Source of the DNA: Streptomyces sp. cg36
GTDB lineage: Bacteria; Actinomycetota; Actinomycetes; Streptomycetales; Streptomycetaceae
Direction: 5' to 3'
Assembly (NCBI RefSeq): GCF_041080675.1
Contig: NZ_CP163521.1
Location: 62,001-126,000, forward strand
DNA: 64,000 nucleotides
In this document: in pieces, positions 59,892 to 64,000 of the stretch
How the letters are laid out: each line of letters starts with the position of its first letter
How positions within the stretch are numbered: the stretch's first letter is position 1
Notes under the pieces: model-generated
What the model saw: only the letters and a program-made list of their open reading frames with translations
Told to the model about the DNA's origin: nothing
The model's database searches: none
Translations under genes and position numbers: made by a program

Positions 59892-60786
59892 GCTCCAGGT
59901 GGTCGAGGTCGGTGAGGTCGCCCAGGTGCAGATAGAGCCGGGCGGCCCCGGCCTCGGCGTACCGGCCGATCGCGTCGACCACCTGGTCCACGGTCCCCAC
60001 CAGCGCGCCGCCGGCGGCCAGTTCCCCGGGGGTGCCGCGGGCGATGACGGCCGCGCGCCGGGACACGTGCGCGGCGCTCTCGCCGACGCAGGCGATCTGC
60101 ACGGCCGAGTACACCAGGTCGTCCGCCGGGCGCCCGTACTCCGCCACGGCCTCGCGGACCCGGGCGAAGCGCTCGGCCGTGACGTCGGCGGACGCGAAGG
60201 GGACGTTGAACTCGCTCGCGTACCGGGCGGCCAGCCGCGGCGTGCGGACGGCGCCGTGGCCGCCGACGATCACGGGCAGGGGCCGCTGGAGCGGCTTGGG
60301 CAGCGCGGGCGAGTCCGCCAGCCGGTAGTGGGCGCCCTCGAAGTGGAAGACCTCGCCGGCGGGCGTGTTCCACAGCCCGGTGACGATGGCCAGCTGCTCC
60401 GCCAGGCGGGCGACCCGCTCGCGCGGGAAGGGGATGCCGTACGCGGTGTGCTCCCGCTCGTACCACCCGGCGCCCAGGCCCAGTTCGACCCGTCCGCCGG
60501 ACATCTGGTCCACCTGCGCCACCTGGACGGCGAGCACGCCCGGCAGCCGGAACGTGGCGGCGCTCATCAGGGTGCCCAGCCGGATGCGCCGGGTCTCGCG
60601 GGCCAGCCCCGCCAGCGTCGTCCAGGCGTCGGTCGGGCCCGGCAGCCCGTCCCCGCCCCCCATGCGCAGATAGTGGTCGGACCGGAAGAACGCGGCGAAG
60701 CCCAGCTCCTCGGCGGCCCGGGCGAGCCTCAGCAGGGTGTCGTACGTGGCGCCTTCCTGCGGCTCGGTGAAGACGCGCAGTTCCAT
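59857..60786 (-). CDS. LLM-class F420-dependent oxidoreductase
   Basis: 309-residue TIM-barrel oxidoreductase; ATG 60786. Motifs: RVFTEPQEGATYDTLLRLAR, ELGFAAFFRSDHYLRMGGGD, IRLGTLMSAATFRLPGVLAV, QVDQMSGGRVELGLGAGWYE and HTAYGIPFPRERVARLAEQL, as in the luciferase-like F420 enzymes. Reduces or oxidises small molecules with coenzyme F420. It is transcribed from the SARP side; its convergence on the P450 suggests a separate transcript within the same cluster. Confidence 0.9.
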   Translation of the reverse strand: MELRVFTEPQEGATYDTLLRLARAAEELGFAAFFRSDHYLRMGGGDGLPGPTDAWTTLAGLARETRRIRLGTLMSAATFRLPGVLAVQVAQVDQMSGGRVELGLGAGWYEREHTAYGIPFPRERVARLAEQLAIVTGLWNTPAGEVFHFEGAHYRLADSPALPKPLQRPLPVIVGGHGAVRTPRLAARYASEFNVPFASADVTAERFARVREAVAEYGRPADDLVYSAVQIACVGESAAHVSRRAAVIARGTPGELAAGGALVGTVDQVVDAIGRYAEAGAARLYLHLGDLTDLDHLELIGQRVLPQLR

Positions 60787-60834
60787 CTCTGCTCCCGAAG
60801 AAGTGCGGTGTGCGGTGTCACCCGTGCGGTGTGG

Positions 60835-61653
60835 TCACAGGGCGACGGGGACGGCGCGCTGGGCCCCGGCGGCGAGCGGGCCCGGTGCGCGGCGCAGCGG
60901 CCGGGGACTGGTCACCGCGGTGTCGGCCAGGATGCTGTCGTGCAGGTTGCGCAGCTCCCGGCAGGGCTCGATGCCCAGGGTGTTGACCAGCAGCTGGTAG
61001 CCGCTGCGGTAGACGGCCAGGGCGGCGGAGCGGTCCCCGGCGCGGCTCAGCGCCAGCATGAGCTGGAAGCGGAAACGTTCCTGCATCGGATGGGCGATCA
61101 CCATCCGCTTCAGCTCCGGCACCGCCTCGCGGTGGCGCCCGGTGTCCAGGAGCACCTGGAAGTAGTCCTCGTGCAGCATGAGGCGCATCTCCTCCAGGGA
61201 GCGGATCTCGCCCTCCAGCCACACCGTGCCCGCCAGCCGGGGCAGCGGACCGCCCCGCCACAGCCCGAGCGCCTCGCGCAGCAGGGTGCGCGCCCGCTCG
61301 GGGGCCCCGGAGCGGCGGGCCAGCTGGGCCTCCGCCGCCAGCGCCCGGCACCGGTCGAGATCGAGCTCACCGGGGCCGACGGCCAGGCTGTAGCCGCCGT
61401 GCGCGGTGCGGATGCGCTCCTCGCCGCCGGGGCCCAGGGTGCGGCGCAGCCGGCTGACGTACAGCTGGACGTTCTTGACGGCGGAGGCGGGCGGCGCCAT
61501 GCCCCACAGCGCGTCGACGAGGTCCGCCATGGGCGTCGGCTGGTTGGCGCGCAGCAGCAGACAGGCCAGCAGCGCCTGCTGTTTGGTACTTCCCAGGGGA
61601 AGTCCCGCGCCGTTCCGGACGACCGCCAGCGGTCCCAGAACATGGAATTGCAT
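60835..61653 (-). CDS. SARP-family regulator (AfsR/BTAD type)
   Basis: 272-residue activator; ATG 61653 follows GGAGGAACG. The N-terminal OmpR-like HTH is MQFHVLGPLAVVRNGAGLPL, TKQQALLACLLLRANQPTPM and VKNVQLYVSRLRRTLGPGG, and the BTAD follows (LREALGLWRGGPLPRLAGTV, WLEGEIRSLEEMRLMLHEDY, HPMQERFRFQLMLALSRAGD, ALAVYRSGYQLLVNTLGIEP). SARPs bind heptameric direct repeats of cluster promoters. It is likely to control the divergent promoter at 57317-57489. Confidence 0.93.
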   Translation of the reverse strand: MQFHVLGPLAVVRNGAGLPLGSTKQQALLACLLLRANQPTPMADLVDALWGMAPPASAVKNVQLYVSRLRRTLGPGGEERIRTAHGGYSLAVGPGELDLDRCRALAAEAQLARRSGAPERARTLLREALGLWRGGPLPRLAGTVWLEGEIRSLEEMRLMLHEDYFQVLLDTGRHREAVPELKRMVIAHPMQERFRFQLMLALSRAGDRSAALAVYRSGYQLLVNTLGIEPCRELRNLHDSILADTAVTSPRPLRRAPGPLAAGAQRAVPVAL

Positions 61654-61717
61654 CGTTCCTCCACGTGTCGTCCGGTCTCGGGCCATCTCTGCGGTGCGGT
61701 GCGGGCGCTGCCCCGGG

Positions 61718-61927
61718 TCAGCCGCCCCAGGAGGTGTCGTCGCACTTGGTGCGCGGCAGGCCCGGCGGCTGGGGACAGTGGTTCTGGGCGCCGTTCTCGG
61801 CGGCCTCGACGGTCGTGACGGCGGCGGGCGCGGCGGGCCGCGCCGTCACCGCGAGGACGGGAAGGGCGCAGGCGGCCGTCAGCACCGCGGCCCGGACGAG
61901 CCGTACGGTCAGGGAGGGGCGGGTCAT
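61718..61927 (-). CDS. Small secreted peptide ending in a DDTSWG motif
   Basis: 69-residue peptide; ATG 61927 follows AGGAGAACACC. A signal peptide (TVRLVRAAVLTAACALPVLA) precedes a short mature region with two Cys and a terminal DDTSWGG. Small Streptomyces peptides ending in DTSWG-type sequences occur next to LuxR-type regulator genes. A signalling or surface role is inferred only from context. It lies between the SARP and LuxR genes. Confidence 0.7.
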   Translation of the reverse strand: MTRPSLTVRLVRAAVLTAACALPVLAVTARPAAPAAVTTVEAAENGAQNHCPQPPGLPRTKCDDTSWGG

Positions 61928-61965
61928 GGTGTTCTCCTGCCTTCGAAGGGGTGCGGCCACCCCGC

Positions 61966-62202
61966 TCAGCGAGCGGGGTGGTGCAGGGGGGCGGGTAACA
62001 GTGCCGGCGCCAGGACGGCGAGCTGCACCCGGTTGCTGGTGCCGGTCTTGCGCCGCAGGCGGCGCAGATAGGTGTCGACGGTATGGGGGCTGAGCGCCAT
62101 ACGGCGGGCTATCTCGCGGTCGGTGAGGCCCTGGGCGAGGTGGCCGAGGACCTCCTTCTCGCGTGCGGTCAACGGCGTCTGGAGGGGGACGGGGTCGGTC
62201 AT
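61966..62202 (-). CDS. Stand-alone LuxR-type HTH protein with a TTA codon
   Basis: 78-residue protein consisting of the LuxR DNA-binding domain only: LTAREKEVLGHLAQGLTDRE, IARRMALSPHTVDTYLRRLR, RKTGTSNRVQLAVLAP. ATG 62202. It has no receiver domain. Codon 69 is TTA (61996-61998), so expression should depend on bldA. It probably regulates the cluster or the adjacent small secreted peptide, and ties the locus to development. Confidence 0.85.
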   Translation of the reverse strand: MTDPVPLQTPLTAREKEVLGHLAQGLTDREIARRMALSPHTVDTYLRRLRRKTGTSNRVQLAVLAPALLPAPLHHPAR

Positions 62203-62565
62203 GACCGGTCTCCGGTGGATGGATGTCGATGGTGTGCGGGCCCCGGATCACGAATCCCCACTGGTCTTGACGGTGAACGTCTCGCCCCGGAACGCCTCCA
62301 GCTTGGCCGCCGCCACCACGCGCGCACCATGGGTTCCACCCGTCACCAAACTGCATGGCAGCAAAGAGAACGAGGGGCAAATCCGGCAATCGCCGTGATC
62401 AGTGCAGTCCGGGGGCGCCGGCCGGGGCGGCATCCGGACGCCCCGGCCGGGCCACACGCCGGACACCGCCGCTTCATGGGGTTCGTCACCCCCTCGGCCT
62501 ATGCTGAGCGCTGTGTATTCACACGGCTCGCCGGAGAGCCGGTCGGCATCGGCGAGGGCAAGACA
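62203..62565. other. Divergent gap between the LuxR-type genes
   Basis: A 363-base gap. Frames cross it, but a continuous protein-like sequence is not seen; the region between 62300 and 62400 is visibly less G+C-rich. It should contain promoters of the LuxR (minus) and 62566 (plus) genes. No repeat or hairpin stands out. Confidence 0.4.
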
Positions 62566-63597
62566 TTGAGACAGAACAACGCGTCGGGTGATGCGCAGGG
62601 GCTGCGGGACTCCGACATAGCCGTCTACGTGGGGGTGCTGGAGCGGCGGTCGGGGGACGTGCCGGCGATCGCCGCGGCCACCGGGCTGAGCCAGGAGGAG
62701 ACCGCCGACAGCGTCGAGCGGCTGCTGCGGCTGCGCCTGCTGCACACCGACCCGGACGATCCGGCCGTCTTCTTCGCGGTGTCGCCCGAGACCGCCTCCG
62801 CCCAGGTCGCGGCCCCCGTCGAGGCCCACATCCGCGAGCAGCAGCGGCAACTGGCCGAACTCCAGCAGGACTTGCACCGCTTCATGCCGTTCTACAACCA
62901 GCGGCGCTCCTCCTCGGAGGCGCTGGAGCTCCTGGAGAACGTGCAGGACGTGCGCGGCGCCCTCAACCAGGCGTCCGAGCGCTGCCGCGAGGAGATCATC
63001 GCCAGCCAGCCCGGCGGCGGCTCCCGCGTCCCCGAGGCGATGCAGGAGGCCCTGATCCGCGACCAGGCCATCCTCAAACGCGGCGTCCGCATGCGCACCC
63101 TCTACCACCACACCGCCCGCTTTAACGGCCCCAGCCAGGCGTACGTGGCGGCCGCCTCGGCGCTGGGCGGCGAGTACCGCACCGCGCACGAGCTGTTCGG
63201 CCGGATGATCGCCTTCGACCGCGAGCTCGCCTTCATCCCCGTACAGGACGGCAGTTGGGGAGCCGTCGTCATCCGGGAGCCGTCCACCGTCGCCTACCTG
63301 TGCGAGGTCTTCGAGCAGACCTGGGACCGGGCGACCCCCTTCACCGCCGCCGTCGGCCAGCAGCTGGAGACGGTCGCCCGCGAGATCCACGACACCGTCA
63401 TCCGGCTGCTCGCCGCCGGACTCAAGGACGAGGCCATCGCCCGCCGCCTGGGCATGTCGCTGCGCACCGCCCGCCGCCACATCGCCGACATCATGGAGGA
63501 GCTGGGCGCCGAGAGCCGGTTCCAGGCCGGTGTCCGCGCCGCCGCCCAGGGGCTCCTGGACGACCCCGCCCCGACGGAACCGCCGGCCGCTCCCTGA
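62566..63597 (+). CDS. LuxR-type regulator with TrmB-like N-terminus and PLD-like sensor region
   Basis: 343-residue regulator; TTG 62566 follows GAGGGCAAGACA (ATG 62476 is an alternative giving 30 more residues). The N-terminal winged-helix is GDVPAIAAATGLSQEETADS. A coiled coil follows (HIREQQRQLAELQQDLHRFM), then a sensor-like centre (ILKRGVRMRTLYHHTARFNG, ELFGRMIAFDRELAFIPVQD). The LuxR-type HTH is LKDEAIARRLGMSLRTARRH. The same design as the 9811 protein. It flanks the cluster and may be its regulator or a neighbour. Confidence 0.85.
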   Translation: MRQNNASGDAQGLRDSDIAVYVGVLERRSGDVPAIAAATGLSQEETADSVERLLRLRLLHTDPDDPAVFFAVSPETASAQVAAPVEAHIREQQRQLAELQQDLHRFMPFYNQRRSSSEALELLENVQDVRGALNQASERCREEIIASQPGGGSRVPEAMQEALIRDQAILKRGVRMRTLYHHTARFNGPSQAYVAAASALGGEYRTAHELFGRMIAFDRELAFIPVQDGSWGAVVIREPSTVAYLCEVFEQTWDRATPFTAAVGQQLETVAREIHDTVIRLLAAGLKDEAIARRLGMSLRTARRHIADIMEELGAESRFQAGVRAAAQGLLDDPAPTEPPAAP

Positions 63598-63821
63598 CGT
63601 CCTCCACCCCGGACGGCTGGGGGAACCACGGCCGCGCCGGGTGGGTCCCGCGCGGTCGGCGAGAGCCGTGAGTGAGTACGGGAGCGGTGGGCAGGAGCGC
63701 GAAGACAACGATTCTTCGTGACTGTCCCGGCGGCCCGCGGTGCGGCATGCTCGCGGGGACGGACACGACACGCCCAGGACCGCCTGGGCGCGAGCGGGCC
63801 GCACACCGGCACGGGGGACCC

Positions 63822-64000
63822 ATGTACAGCGCGTCATCGGCAGACCAGCGGGCCCCGGCCCATGTGCGGGAACTGCTCCAGTTCCTCCACCTCTACCAGG
63901 ATCAGGGGCCGGGCCTGTTGTGGCCCGAGCACGACCGCCCGGCCCACGACGGACCGGACGCCACCGCCGCCCTCGACGCAGAGGCCCGCGTACTGGCGGA
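63822..64000 (+). CDS. Partial gene of unknown function at the window end
   Basis: Only the first 59 residues are visible, starting at ATG 63822 after GGGGGACCC. They include PAHVRELLQFLHLYQDQGPG then LLWPEHDRPAHDGPD. Function cannot be told. The 224-base gap before it has no gene. Confidence 0.5.
   Translation, partial: MYSASSADQRAPAHVRELLQFLHLYQDQGPGLLWPEHDRPAHDGPDATAALDAEARVLA

Noticed and set aside
1..64000. tRNA, rRNA or riboswitch genes
   Set aside because: No cloverleaf, rRNA-like or known riboswitch sequence was noticed by reading; a covariance-model scan would be needed to exclude small RNAs.

Overview
The window is Streptomyces-like DNA: very high G+C, frequent GTG and TTG starts, translationally coupled ATGA/GTGA gene junctions, and genus-typical families (chaplins, rodlins, DUF397/DUF5753 regulator pairs, SARP, LmbU). 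Several features point to a large, probably linear, plasmid or a chromosome-arm segment derived from one: a primase-polymerase/helicase pair next to an iteron field, a plasmid-type parAB locus with its own centromere palindrome (TATCACGCCGTGATA, unlike the chromosomal Streptomyces parS), and a Tap/Tpg-like telomere pair.

Layout. (1) 1-5.1 kb: aerial-hyphae surface proteins. These are a long two-domain chaplin cut by the window edge, a short chaplin and three rodlins with strong terminators, plus an AhpD-like protein. (2) 5.3-9.8 kb: replication. A coupled operon (prim-pol, SF3 helicase, small protein) reads away from a ~0.85 kb field of GCGACTGA iterons holding an 18-bp perfect inverted repeat. 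(3) 9.8-12.2 kb: two divergent regulators and a small membrane protein. (4) 12.2-15.4 kb: parAB with 17 palindromes, nine of them inside parB. (5) 15.6-24.6 kb: regulators, an MBL-fold hydrolase, an ECF41-like sigma factor and the Tap/Tpg-like pair. (6) 24.9-30.1 kb: secreted inhibitors and lipoproteins, an SDR, a truncated phage lysis cassette, and a secreted protein with an overlapping lipoprotein gene. (7) 30.2-35.1 kb: an XRE-TPR regulator followed by recombinase-like, prim-pol-like, NUDIX-like and radical-SAM genes, two of them with TTA codons. (8) 35.3-37.3 kb: an intact IS1182-type element inserted in an IS3-type remnant, with a clear 7-bp target duplication. (9) 37.3-63.6 kb: a large biosynthetic locus.

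The biosynthetic locus is the most novel part. A 31-codon gene at 48000-48095 encodes a double-glycine leader and a 9-residue core (TQFVALGCI). It lies directly upstream of a C39-peptidase ABC exporter, a free-standing condensation-like protein, a PCP, an adenylating enzyme and a fatty acyl-AMP ligase. This combination suggests a ribosomal peptide tailored or acylated by NRPS-type enzymes. A second same-strand operon, ending at its own terminator, encodes an archaeal-type AdoMet synthetase, an unrecognised protein, a WecB-type epimerase, a GMC oxidoreductase, a glycosyltransferase, a SerRS paralogue and a stand-alone archaeal-AlaRS-like protein. Divergent from it are a radical-SAM/SPASM enzyme and an unusual P450, with an F420-type oxidoreductase, a SARP, a small LuxR protein with a TTA codon and an LmbU-family regulator nearby. 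The product cannot be named from sequence alone. Whether the two operons make one molecule or two is open.
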